Assembly: GCA_023145315.1 (NCBI GenBank)
Contig: JAGLEA010000247.1
Location: forward strand, 1-9,390
Source: Psychrilyobacter sp.
GTDB lineage: Bacteria > Fusobacteriota > Fusobacteriia > Fusobacteriales > Fusobacteriaceae
Direction: 5' to 3'
DNA length: 9,390 nucleotides
How positions within the stretch are numbered: the first letter of the stretch is position 1; each line of letters begins with the position of its first letter. The translations under genes were made by a program, and so were the position numbers. The notes beneath the pieces are model-generated. The model saw only the letters and a program-made list of their open reading frames with translations. It ran no database searches and was not told the origin of the DNA. Shown in pieces: positions 1 to 8,091 of the stretch.

Positions 1-21
1 TTTGGAAAAAAATTAAACTAA

Positions 22-160
22 AGAAAAGAAAAACTAAAAGAAAACTTAATTTTTTTTTTTAAAAATAAATACAGGAAAAAAGAAGGAAAAGCTAGGGAAA
101 ACAGTATATAGAAGGGAGATAAAATAAAGTTATATATAGATAAATAGGGGGAGGAAGAAA
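22..160 (+). promoter_or_regulatory. Leader region of the efflux operon
   Basis: This purine- and A-rich stretch precedes the channel gene and presumably carries its promoter, but no convincing -35/-10 pair can be assigned. Hexamers near the -10 consensus occur at 105-110 (TATATA), 120-125 (TAAAAT) and 131-136 (TATATA), none with a good -35 at the right distance. An 11-base T run lies at 50-60 and an imperfect direct repeat (AAACTAAAGAAAA at 15-27, AAACTAAAAGAAAA at 31-44) lies just before it. TATATAGA occurs at both 105-112 and 133-140. Such repeats could be chance in DNA this AT-rich. Whether an operator sits here cannot be decided from the sequence. Confidence 0.3.
147..154 (+). promoter_or_regulatory. 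Ribosome binding site of the channel gene
   Basis: GGGGGAGG lies six bases before the ATG at 161. It supports that start, which also gives a complete signal peptide. Confidence 0.8.
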
Positions 161-2461
161 ATGAAAAAAATTGGTTTAATTCTAATGTTATTATTAATAA
201 ATATTAGTGTTTTTGCTAAAGAAACAGTAAGAATAGCTGTATTATACAGTCAAAAAGAAAAGGAAGCTCCAAATTATAGTGACCTTATCGAAAAAGAGTT
301 TACAGATCTTTTAGGTGGAAATTACAATGTTATTTTTTCAAAAGAAAATCAAATAACTGTTGAAAAAAATGAAGAAGAGGTTATAGCTAAGTATAGTGAA
401 TTAGTAAAAAATAAAAAAGTAGACGTAATAATAGGTGGAGATAACTATGTATCTAATTTAATTATAGATGAAAAAAATATAGGAAAGTTATCTATAATGC
501 CATTTGCACAATATCTTTTAAAAGGAGATACAAGTGGAGTAAAAAATCTAACTTATACAACACATGATATAGGAGTAAAGAAAATTGTAGACCTAATTAG
601 AAGTGTTGATAAGGATTTTACAGAAGTAGCACTAATCACTCCATTTGGAAGTTCAGAAAAACATCCGGAACAAAAAAAATATGTAGAATCAGAGTTATTG
701 AAAAATGGTGTAACATCTATTAAGTGGATAACATATGATGATGATACTGAAAAATTTAAAACTGACATTATTGATCAAAGGGTAGCGATAATTGCAGGGT
801 ATACAGATAGAATAGAATATATAAAAATGATGAATATACTAAATGAGGAAAAAATCGTTACTTATTCAAATAGTTATGAACCAGAGATTAGTCAGCAAGC
901 CTATCTATCGTTTGATGTAGGAGAAAATTTACAAAAAAGAGTACGTAAATCTGCAATATCTCTTTTAGAGATACTAGAAGGTGCAAGTGCGCAAAGTCAA
1001 AAAGTAAATCTAGTAGGTGGAGAACCACGACCTGTTATAAACGAAGAGGTAGCAGAAAAAGTAGAAAAATGGCCTGATTGGAAGTCAAGTGTAATAGCAA
1101 AAATTATAGGGAATGAAAGTATTGGCGAGGAGATAACACTATATTCGTCAATAAGAAAAGGGTTAGATGACAACTTGGAACTATCAGTAAGCCAAAGTCA
1201 CTTAGATATCCAAGAACATCAAGTAAATCTAATAAATTCATCAAGATTTCCACAAATAAATGCAAAAGGTGGATATAAAACAGTAGATCAAGGTCAAGCT
1301 GATGCAAGAAATGATGTGAAAAAAGAAAACCTTTATGTAGGAGTAGGATTACGACAAGTATTATTTAATGATGAATTAAATACGGCAGTATCTGTACAAA
1401 AGAGTATGTTTTCTGCAGAGGAAGCAAAATATAAGCAAAAAGAATTAGACACTATTTTAAAGATTTCTACAGCATATTTTAACGTATTAAAATTAGAAGC
1501 AGCTGAGAAAATAGAATATTCAAACTTAGAATTAACGAAAAAAAACTTAGAACTAGCTAGAGTTAGGGAAAAAGTTGGTTATTCAAGAAAGTCTGATGTA
1601 TACAGATGGGAGAGTAAGCTAGCTACAGATATTAGTAATTTAAGTTTGGCAAAAGGAAGACTAAGCAATGCTAAGCAACAATTGATGATAATTTTAAACG
1701 ATGATTTAAATAAAAAATTCAAAGTAACAGAGATTAAGAATACAGAAGAATTTTTGGGAATAGCAGAATTAGAACTTAGTAAAAAAAATGTAATGGATGA
1801 AGTATCAACAACACTAATAAGAAGAGGGATAGAAAATTCATACGAAATAAAAGCATTAGATAGATATGTAGAGGCAAATGAAAAGAAATTAAATAAAGTA
1901 AATAGAAGTTTCTTTGTTCCAGAAGTGGCATTATTTGCTAATTACAACTACTATATGGATAGAATGGGTAGTGGTGATCTATATGCTGATCCAACAAATT
2001 CAGATCCTAGAAAAGAGGCATGGACTGTAGGGATTGAGGTAAGTATTCCGTTATTAGAAGGTGGAGGACGAATGGCTGAAAGAGGAGTAGCTACTGAGCA
2101 AGTAAACTCTTTAATGCTTCAAAGAGAGGAAGCAGAGCTAAAAATAGAGCAAAGAATAACAGCATCTCTTACTGATTTAGCAGCAGCAAAAGTTAGTCTT
2201 GAAAGTTCTGTAGAGGCAATGGTAGCAGCAGAAAAAACATTAGAATTAGTTACAGATTCATACTCTAGAGGAGAAGTATCTATAACTGAACTACTAGATT
2301 CACAGAATATAACTATTCAAGCTAAACAAATGGAGAGTGCATCAAAATATGCTTATTATACAAAATTAATGGAAACAGAGAGAGCAGTAGGAGCATATCA
2401 CCTATTAAACCCAGAAGTATATGCTGATTTATTGGGTGAAAAGAATTTAAAAATACAATAA
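161..2461 (+). CDS. TolC-family outer membrane efflux channel with N-terminal periplasmic-binding-protein-like domain
   Basis: Outer membrane channel of a tripartite RND efflux pump, 766 residues, well beyond the roughly 430-490 usual for TolC proteins. Residues 1-19 are a signal peptide ending VFA, with likely cleavage before K20. Residues about 22-290 resemble a type 1 periplasmic binding protein of the ABC_sub_bind sort: alternating strands and helices (VRIAVLYS at 23-30, VDVIIGGD at 87-94, EVALITPFGS at 155-164) and the closing AYLSFDVGENLQKR at 247-260 followed by a helix. A linker with two tryptophans (about 300-322) leads to the TolC repeat structure. There, two halves show the family's marks: RFPQ before the first barrel hairpin, LRQVLFN at 397-403, AYFNVL at 438-443, then VSIPLLEGGGR at 627-637 and YSRGEVSITELLDSQ at 701-715. 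The reading frame is continuous, so the fusion is real unless the assembly is wrong. It is first in the pump operon, 21 bases before the adaptor. The TolC assignment is near certain. The binding-domain assignment is from fold-like pattern only, and its ligand is unknown. Confidence 0.9.
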   Translation: MKKIGLILMLLLINISVFAKETVRIAVLYSQKEKEAPNYSDLIEKEFTDLLGGNYNVIFSKENQITVEKNEEEVIAKYSELVKNKKVDVIIGGDNYVSNLIIDEKNIGKLSIMPFAQYLLKGDTSGVKNLTYTTHDIGVKKIVDLIRSVDKDFTEVALITPFGSSEKHPEQKKYVESELLKNGVTSIKWITYDDDTEKFKTDIIDQRVAIIAGYTDRIEYIKMMNILNEEKIVTYSNSYEPEISQQAYLSFDVGENLQKRVRKSAISLLEILEGASAQSQKVNLVGGEPRPVINEEVAEKVEKWPDWKSSVIAKIIGNESIGEEITLYSSIRKGLDDNLELSVSQSHLDIQEHQVNLINSSRFPQINAKGGYKTVDQGQADARNDVKKENLYVGVGLRQVLFNDELNTAVSVQKSMFSAEEAKYKQKELDTILKISTAYFNVLKLEAAEKIEYSNLELTKKNLELARVREKVGYSRKSDVYRWESKLATDISNLSLAKGRLSNAKQQLMIILNDDLNKKFKVTEIKNTEEFLGIAELELSKKNVMDEVSTTLIRRGIENSYEIKALDRYVEANEKKLNKVNRSFFVPEVALFANYNYYMDRMGSGDLYADPTNSDPRKEAWTVGIEVSIPLLEGGGRMAERGVATEQVNSLMLQREEAELKIEQRITASLTDLAAAKVSLESSVEAMVAAEKTLELVTDSYSRGEVSITELLDSQNITIQAKQMESASKYAYYTKLMETERAVGAYHLLNPEVYADLLGEKNLKIQ

Positions 2462-2470
2462 TTAAGAATT

Positions 2471-2476
2471 AGGAGG
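2471..2476 (+). promoter_or_regulatory. Ribosome binding site of the adaptor gene
   Basis: AGGAGG, a perfect core Shine-Dalgarno six bases before ATG 2483, lies inside the 21-base gap after the channel gene. It gives the adaptor its own strong initiation within the operon. Confidence 0.85.
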
Positions 2477-2482
2477 AAGAAT

Positions 2483-3565
2483 ATGTCATTATATAAAAAA
2501 ATGCTTGCTACGGGATTTATTGTTATAGCTCTTGTAGGTTGTGGTGAAAAAGAAGAAGAGGAAACAAAGGTGCTACGAAGTGTAAGATATACAACAATAG
2601 AGCTTCAGAGTCCAGTAGAAGCACTAAGTTTTACTGGAGATGTAAGAGCAGCTAATGAGCCAGAGGTAAGTTTTAGAGTAGCGGGAAATATAGAAAAAAT
2701 GAAGTTTAAATTAGGTGAAAGTGTAAAAAAAGGTGATATATTAGCAACTCTTGATAGAAGCGATTATCAAATAAAAGTAAGAAAAGCAGAAAGTGGGTAT
2801 GAAACTGCAAGAGCTAAACAAATAGAAGCAAAGTCAAGTTATGACAGAATAAAGGAACTATATCAAAATGATAGTGTTTCAAAAAGTGAATTTGATGGTG
2901 CAAAAGCTAAGATGGATTCAACAGTAGCTCAATTAAAAGTAACAAATGAAGAAGTAAAATACGCAAAAAGTCAACTTAACTATACAATTCTAAGAGCTGC
3001 AATCAGTGGAACAGTAGCTGTGAAAGTATCAGAGGTAAATGAAAATGTAGTTGCTGGACAATCGGTATATATATTAAATACTGATAGTGATTTAGAAGCG
3101 GTATCATTTATCCCTGAAAATGTAATTGGTCAAATAAAGGTAGGAAAAAAAGTGAAAGTTTTAGTTGATGCATTGAATAAAGTATATGATGGTGAAGTAA
3201 CAGAAGTCGCTACATCATCGGCACAATATGGTGCAACATTCCCAGTGAAGGTATCTGTAAAAGGTAGTGGAAGAGATCTTAGAAGTGGAATGTCTGTAGT
3301 GGTTAATTTTAATGATAAAAAAATAAATGAAAAAACAAAAATATTTATCCCGTTGAATACAGTAATAAAAAGTAATGGTGAAACCTTTGTATATATTGTA
3401 GAAAAAACTGGTGAAGGCGTTGGAATAGTAAAAAAAGTTGAAATTATAGTAGGTGATGTAACTAATGAAGGATTAGAAGTAATCAGTGGGATTAAATCTG
3501 GTGATGAATTAATTACAGCAGGGATGACAAAGCTATCTGACGGGTTAGAGGTAAAATATAATTAG
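2483..3565 (+). CDS. RND efflux periplasmic adaptor (membrane fusion protein), lipoprotein
   Basis: HlyD/AcrA-type adaptor, 360 residues, expected to be anchored in the inner membrane by a lipid and to bridge permease and channel across the periplasm. The signal sequence ends in lipobox LVGC, with the acylated cysteine at C20, followed by an acidic stretch (EKEEEE). The first half of the lipoyl (barrel-sandwich) domain is about 57-92 (PEVSFRVAGNI, then LGESVKKGDILATLD). The alpha-helical hairpin spans about 95-165. It carries R122, L126 and S133, matching the R-x3-L-x6-S motif by which adaptors contact TolC helix tips. The second lipoyl half begins near YTILRAAISGTV (167-178). A beta-barrel (about 205-280) and a membrane-proximal domain follow. 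Length and order are standard for RND adaptors. The gene sits between channel and permease, 21 and 11 bases from them, which is strong context for one complex. Confidence 0.93.
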   Translation: MSLYKKMLATGFIVIALVGCGEKEEEETKVLRSVRYTTIELQSPVEALSFTGDVRAANEPEVSFRVAGNIEKMKFKLGESVKKGDILATLDRSDYQIKVRKAESGYETARAKQIEAKSSYDRIKELYQNDSVSKSEFDGAKAKMDSTVAQLKVTNEEVKYAKSQLNYTILRAAISGTVAVKVSEVNENVVAGQSVYILNTDSDLEAVSFIPENVIGQIKVGKKVKVLVDALNKVYDGEVTEVATSSAQYGATFPVKVSVKGSGRDLRSGMSVVVNFNDKKINEKTKIFIPLNTVIKSNGETFVYIVEKTGEGVGIVKKVEIIVGDVTNEGLEVISGIKSGDELITAGMTKLSDGLEVKYN

Positions 3566-3570
3566 GGGGA
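3564..3570 (+). promoter_or_regulatory. Ribosome binding site of the permease gene, overlapping the adaptor stop codon
   Basis: AGGGGGA shares its first two bases with the TAG stop of the adaptor gene and lies six bases before ATG 3577. The overlap suggests translational coupling of adaptor and permease, which would help keep their amounts in step. Confidence 0.65.
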
Positions 3571-3576
3571 ACTTAA

Positions 3577-6500
3577 ATGAATTTAACAGAATTAGCAATT
3601 AAGAAAAAAGTAATAACCTTTACTTTTATATTGCTTATGACACTTGCTGGAATTTCTACTTATTTTAAACTACCTAAGGCAGAAGATCCTGGTTATGTAG
3701 TAAGAACTGCTACAATAGCTACAAGATATCCAGGTGCAAGTCCAAGTAGAGTAGAAAATTTAATAACAGATAAGATTGAGCAAAGGGTACAAGAGATGCC
3801 AGAGGTAGACTATATAAATAGTGAAAGTAGAGAAGGTTTCTCATATATAACAGTTCAGTTTAAAGATGAGTATAAAGATATGAGACCAATATTTGACAAA
3901 TTAAGAAGGAAGGTTGATGACGCAACAAGAGAGCTTCCTGATGGAGCATACCCACCAGCTGTAAATGATGACTTTGGTGATGTTTTTGGAACAATGATAG
4001 CAATTACAGCAGAGGGATATACTTTAGAAGAACTTCGAAGAGTTGCAAAATTTACTATGGAGGAGCTCCTAACTATAGATAATATAGGGAAAGTAGTAAA
4101 ATATGGTGTAAGGCCAGAAGTTGTATACGTAGAATATGACAATGCTAAATTATCTCAATTTGGAATATCACCAGGCTTTGTAAAACAAGCTTTAGAACAA
4201 ACAAATATATTATCACCAGGTGGACAAATATTATTGGGTCAAGAAAGACTAAGTTTTGAACCTAGTGGTAACTTTGAATCAGTGGATGATATAAAAAATA
4301 CAGTTTTGAGACTACCAAAAGGGAACTTAATTAAAGTAGAAGATGTAGCAAAAGTTAGAAGAGCTTATCAAGAGCCTATTTTAACTAGAGAAAAATATGA
4401 TGGTAGCGATACAATAATACTAGCGATATCAGCAAAAGAAGGTGGAAATATATTAGATCTTCAAGAAAATATCGATGAAAAATTAGAAGTGATTAAATCT
4501 AGTTATCCACTAGGTGTTGAGTTTTCATATCTAGCAAAAGAGGCTGAAAGGGTAGGGAAAAGTGTTCAAAGTTTCCTTTCAAACGTAACTCAATCAATAC
4601 TTACAGTAATGCTAGTATTAGTAATATTTTTAGGTTTTAGAATTGGTGCAATCGTAGCTTCTCTTATTCCTATAGTAATGGCTTCATCTATGTTGTTTTT
4701 AAGTTACTTTGGATTGAGTCTAAATCAAATATCTCTAGCAGCACTAATCATAGTATTAGGAATGTTAGTTGATAATGGAATAGTAATTTCAGAAGCAATA
4801 ATGGTTAATATGGAAAAAGGAATGAGCAAAATTGATGCAGCATTAGAATCTACTAGAACATTAAAAGGTCCTTTATTAATATCTTCTATGGTTACTGTGT
4901 CTGCATTCCTACCAATAGTTCTAGCAGAGGGAACAATGGGAGAATATACAGGTCCTATAACATATGTTGTGGCAATTTGTTTAGGGTTATCATGGATATT
5001 AGGTATAACATTAATTCCATTACTATGTGTAATGTTTTTAAAAGTTGAATCAAAAGAAGTGGGATATAATAGTAAATTTTATAATATATATAGGGGATCA
5101 CTATTAAAAGCCCTTAAAAATAAGATGGTATCAGCAGTAGCTATTATATTGATATTTCTAATATCTTTGTTTGCATTTAATACTTTTGTAAAAGTTGTAT
5201 TTATGCCAGCTAAGGATATTCCGTTATTAACAGCAGAAGTAGAGCTACCATTTGGAACATCTATAGAAACTACTACTAAGATGGTAGCAGACGCAGAGGT
5301 TTATATAAGAAGTTCATACTTTTTAGATGAACCAAAACAAGTGAAACCTCCTATGTTCGCCAATATGCTTGCTGGTGGAACACTGGTAAAATATGAAAAA
5401 GAAGGAATATTAAGTATTGGAACATTTATAGGGGAGAGTGCACCAAGATATATATTATCTCATACTCCTAAAATGAGTCAACCTAACTTAGCTTTTGCAA
5501 TTATAAATACAACGAGTTTTGATATTATTAAATCAGATATTCAACCAGATTTAATTGCTTGGTTTGAGGACAACTATCCAGATGCAAATATAAAAATAGA
5601 TACTCTTCAAAATGGTGCACCAAGTGATAAACCAATAGAGATAAGGGTAATAGGTAGAGACGAGGAACAATTAAAAGCTTATGTAGAAGAAGTATCAGAC
5701 TTACTAAAAGCAAATCTAGTAGGAATATCAGATACTAAAACTGACTGGGGTGGAGATAGTAGAAAGTTTACCGTAAACATCGATCAGCAAAGAGCACTAA
5801 GAGCTGGACTAACAAGTAAAGATATAGCTATTTCATTAAACAGTATATTAAGTGGAATAAAATTAACTGATTATAGAGAAGCTGATAGACTAATTCCTGT
5901 AATGTTAAGGTCAAGAGGGACTTCTAGAGAGGATATGGAAGTATTAAAAAACACTCCAATCTATAATCAAACTAGTGGAAGTTCAGTACCATTAGGACAA
6001 GTAGCTACAATAGAGGCAGTTTGGGAAGCTCCTAAAATTGTGAGAAGAGATAAAATAAAAGCAATTTTAGTACAAGTAGGGTTAGAAGATAAAGGAACAG
6101 CAGTTAGTCAAACTACAAAACTTATTCCATTATTAGATGAACTGACATCAAAGTGGGAATATGGTTACAGCTATGAATTAAGTGGGGAATATTATAACAG
6201 TAATAAGGCAAATGCAGCTTTAGGATCGAAACTTCCAATAGCTGGATTATTCATATTACTTCTACTAATACTTCAATTCAACTCATATAGAGTATTATTT
6301 ACAATACTAGCAGCACTTCCTTTAGTTATAAGTGGAATAGCATTCGGACTTAGTATAACACAGTTGCCATTTGGATTTATGCCAATATTAGGAGCACTGT
6401 CACTAGTTGGAATTATGATAAATAATGCTATAGTATTAATAGATAGTATTAATAGTGAGATAAGGGAAAATAATCGAACTCCAGCAGATGCTGTAGTATT

Positions 6501-6720
6501 CGCAGCACAATCAAGATTTAGACCAATAGTATTGACTACAACTACTACAGTATGTGGACTTATACCATTATGGCTAGGTGGAGGAGTGATGTTTGAAGGT
6601 ATGGCAGTAACTATGATCTTTGGATTGATATTCTGTTTAGGAATAACATTAGGAATAGTTCCAATTTTATATTCAATATTCCACGGTGTTTCGTTTAAAG
6701 ATTATAAGTATAAAGCATAA
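3577..6720 (+). CDS. RND-family efflux permease (AcrB/HAE type)
   Basis: Inner membrane drug/ion antiporter of the resistance-nodulation-division superfamily, 1047 residues, full length for the family. A first membrane helix (about 12-29) leads into a large periplasmic loop with the family's early ATRYPGASPSRVE block. Helices 2-6 follow from about 335 to 487, a seventh near 515-535, a second large periplasmic loop, and helices 8-12 from about 887 to 1035, giving the usual 12-helix duplicated layout. Helix 4 carries GMLVDNGIVISE, with D399 matching AcrB D407 but N400 in place of D408. Helix 10 carries GIMINNAIVLID, with N949 where AcrB has K940. T987 matches T978. These replacements look like those of an RND subgroup with NNAIVLID in helix 10, not like damage, since the rest of the frame is intact. 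It is the last gene of the operon, followed by a strong terminator. Hydrophobic multidrug-type substrates are more likely than heavy metals, but the substrate cannot be read from sequence. Confidence 0.95.
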   Translation: MNLTELAIKKKVITFTFILLMTLAGISTYFKLPKAEDPGYVVRTATIATRYPGASPSRVENLITDKIEQRVQEMPEVDYINSESREGFSYITVQFKDEYKDMRPIFDKLRRKVDDATRELPDGAYPPAVNDDFGDVFGTMIAITAEGYTLEELRRVAKFTMEELLTIDNIGKVVKYGVRPEVVYVEYDNAKLSQFGISPGFVKQALEQTNILSPGGQILLGQERLSFEPSGNFESVDDIKNTVLRLPKGNLIKVEDVAKVRRAYQEPILTREKYDGSDTIILAISAKEGGNILDLQENIDEKLEVIKSSYPLGVEFSYLAKEAERVGKSVQSFLSNVTQSILTVMLVLVIFLGFRIGAIVASLIPIVMASSMLFLSYFGLSLNQISLAALIIVLGMLVDNGIVISEAIMVNMEKGMSKIDAALESTRTLKGPLLISSMVTVSAFLPIVLAEGTMGEYTGPITYVVAICLGLSWILGITLIPLLCVMFLKVESKEVGYNSKFYNIYRGSLLKALKNKMVSAVAIILIFLISLFAFNTFVKVVFMPAKDIPLLTAEVELPFGTSIETTTKMVADAEVYIRSSYFLDEPKQVKPPMFANMLAGGTLVKYEKEGILSIGTFIGESAPRYILSHTPKMSQPNLAFAIINTTSFDIIKSDIQPDLIAWFEDNYPDANIKIDTLQNGAPSDKPIEIRVIGRDEEQLKAYVEEVSDLLKANLVGISDTKTDWGGDSRKFTVNIDQQRALRAGLTSKDIAISLNSILSGIKLTDYREADRLIPVMLRSRGTSREDMEVLKNTPIYNQTSGSSVPLGQVATIEAVWEAPKIVRRDKIKAILVQVGLEDKGTAVSQTTKLIPLLDELTSKWEYGYSYELSGEYYNSNKANAALGSKLPIAGLFILLLLILQFNSYRVLFTILAALPLVISGIAFGLSITQLPFGFMPILGALSLVGIMINNAIVLIDSINSEIRENNRTPADAVVFAAQSRFRPIVLTTTTTVCGLIPLWLGGGVMFEGMAVTMIFGLIFCLGITLGIVPILYSIFHGVSFKDYKYKA

Positions 6721-6752
6721 AACAGGCTAAAAAAGATGACGAAAGAGATATT

Positions 6753-6787
6753 AAAAAGCCAGAAATCATTATGATTTCTGGCTTTTT
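6753..6787. terminator. Bidirectional intrinsic terminator between convergent operons
   Basis: A perfect 17-bp inverted repeat: AAAAAGCCAGAAATCAT at 6753-6769 pairs with ATGATTTCTGGCTTTTT at 6771-6787 around a single central base. In practice the loop would open to about five bases. The stem ends in A on one side and T on the other, so each strand's transcript has a hairpin followed by a U run. It lies 32 bases after the permease stop and 7 bases beyond the helicase stop on the other strand, so it can serve both operons. Confidence 0.93.
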
Positions 6788-6794
6788 ATATAAA

Positions 6795-8078
6795 TTAAAC
6801 ACCCTTTTTAAAAGTTTTGGGCTTTCTAGAAGGCCCTTTTTTACCTCTTCTACTTGTTTTTTTTCTACCTGTAGAAGTTCCCTTTATATCATATTTCTTC
6901 TTTTGTCTTTCCTCTCTAGAACTTTCTAAATCAGCAAAAGTAGGTTTAGCATCTCTCAAGTGATATGGGTGATCTTTTTCTACATCAATCTTTTTGCCTA
7001 TTGTTTTTTGAATTACCCTCAAAAATCTTTTTTCTTCACTATCACAAAATGAAAGTGCAATACCCTCACTACCTGCTCTAGCAGTTCTACCAATACGGTG
7101 AACATAAGTTTCTGGAATACTAGTCAAGTCATAGTTAATAACATGAGATAGATCATCTATATCAAGTCCACGAGAAGCTAAATCTGTAGCAACTAAAAAT
7201 TTGATATTACCTTTTTTTAGATCTCTTATAGTTCTTTGTCTAGCAGATTGTGATCTCTCACCATGGATAACATCAGATGTATATCCGTATTCTTGGAGGA
7301 GTTCATTTATATCATTAGCACGAAATTTTGTTCGAGCAAATATAATTGCAGAACTAATTTTTTCTTTTTTTAGAAGATGTTGTAGGAGAGCTACTTTATC
7401 TCCTTTATCTACTAGATATATCTTTTGTTTTACTTTGTCTACTGTAGAAGAAGTAGGAGATATTGACACATCAACAGGATCAATAAGGCTATCACTTACT
7501 AAATTTTTAATTTCGTCTGGCATAGTAGCAGAAAAAAGCATAGTTTGTCTTTTTTCTGGAAGTTTTGAAATGATCTTTCGAACTTCATGAATCATTCCCA
7601 TATCTAGCATTCTGTCTGCCTCATCAATAACCAGTTGATCTATTAACTCTAAATTCAGATATCCCTTAGATATTAGATCTAGTAATCTACCTGGTGTAGC
7701 AACTATTATATTTGGCCCTGTTTTTAACTTATGGATCTGCTTTATAGGAGAAACTCCTCCATATATAATTGTACTAGTAACTTTTGTAAGGTTACCATAT
7801 GTGTGGATATCTTCCTCTATTTGGATAGCTAACTCCCGTGTAGGAGCTAGTATTAGTGCTTTTAAATCTTTGTTTTTTCCATCTAATGCTAATTTATTTA
7901 GGATTGGAAGAGCAAATGCTGCTGTTTTACCAGTTCCTGTTTGTGAAGATCCTATTAAGTCTCTTCCTTCTAATATATATGGTATAGCCTGTTCTTGTAT
8001 TGCCGTAGCTTCTAAATATCCCTTCTTTTTTAATACTTCTAATATTGGATCTACTAGATTTAATTCATTAAATAACAT
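6795..8078 (-). CDS. DEAD-box ATP-dependent RNA helicase (RhlE/CshA-like)
   Basis: ATP-driven RNA-unwinding protein of helicase superfamily 2, 427 residues, cytoplasmic, of the kind that works in ribosome assembly, mRNA decay or cold adaptation. All motifs are present in order: Q motif (F3, Q28), Walker A SQTGTGKT 45-52, PTRELA 79-84, TPGR 128-131, DEAD 152-155, SAT 183-185, IIFARTK 245-251, ATDLASRGLD 297-306 and HRIGRTAR 327-334. A lysine/arginine-rich tail (about 380-427) contains no recognisable extra domain and probably binds RNA nonspecifically, as in RhlE-type proteins. The tail is short, so the longer DeaD/CsdA type with an RNA recognition domain is excluded. It starts 13 bases after the radical SAM gene and is the second gene of that operon. 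Its site AAGAGGTG (complement of 8083-8090) supports the start at 8078. Family certain; exact subfamily not. Confidence 0.95.
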   Translation of the reverse strand: MLFNELNLVDPILEVLKKKGYLEATAIQEQAIPYILEGRDLIGSSQTGTGKTAAFALPILNKLALDGKNKDLKALILAPTRELAIQIEEDIHTYGNLTKVTSTIIYGGVSPIKQIHKLKTGPNIIVATPGRLLDLISKGYLNLELIDQLVIDEADRMLDMGMIHEVRKIISKLPEKRQTMLFSATMPDEIKNLVSDSLIDPVDVSISPTSSTVDKVKQKIYLVDKGDKVALLQHLLKKEKISSAIIFARTKFRANDINELLQEYGYTSDVIHGERSQSARQRTIRDLKKGNIKFLVATDLASRGLDIDDLSHVINYDLTSIPETYVHRIGRTARAGSEGIALSFCDSEEKRFLRVIQKTIGKKIDVEKDHPYHLRDAKPTFADLESSREERQKKKYDIKGTSTGRKKTSRRGKKGPSRKPKTFKKGV

Positions 8079-8082
8079 ATTT

Positions 8083-8090
8083 CACCTCTT
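8083..8090 (-). promoter_or_regulatory. Ribosome binding site of the helicase gene
   Basis: On the minus strand this reads AAGAGGTG, four bases before the ATG ending at 8078. It fills most of the 13-base gap after the radical SAM stop codon. Confidence 0.7.
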
Positions 8091-8091
8091 A

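Noticed and set aside
1..21. Possible tail of an upstream gene: frame 1 reads six codons and then TAA at 19-21.
   Set aside because: Six codons in an A-rich stretch prove nothing, and the other two frames also close quickly. No gene can be supported.
41..62. A-rich stretch followed by an 11-base T run as a terminator of an upstream gene.
   Set aside because: Any stem would be A-U pairs only, without GC content, so it does not look like a working intrinsic terminator.
4771..4776. The aspartate-asparagine pair in helix 4 as a sign of an inactive permease.
   Set aside because: The frame is intact, the first aspartate is kept and the matching helix 10 change fits an RND subgroup pattern, so decay is unlikely.
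553..5713. Several short minus-strand open frames inside the pump genes.
   Set aside because: All fall within conserved coding sequence of the + strand, with no independent signals.
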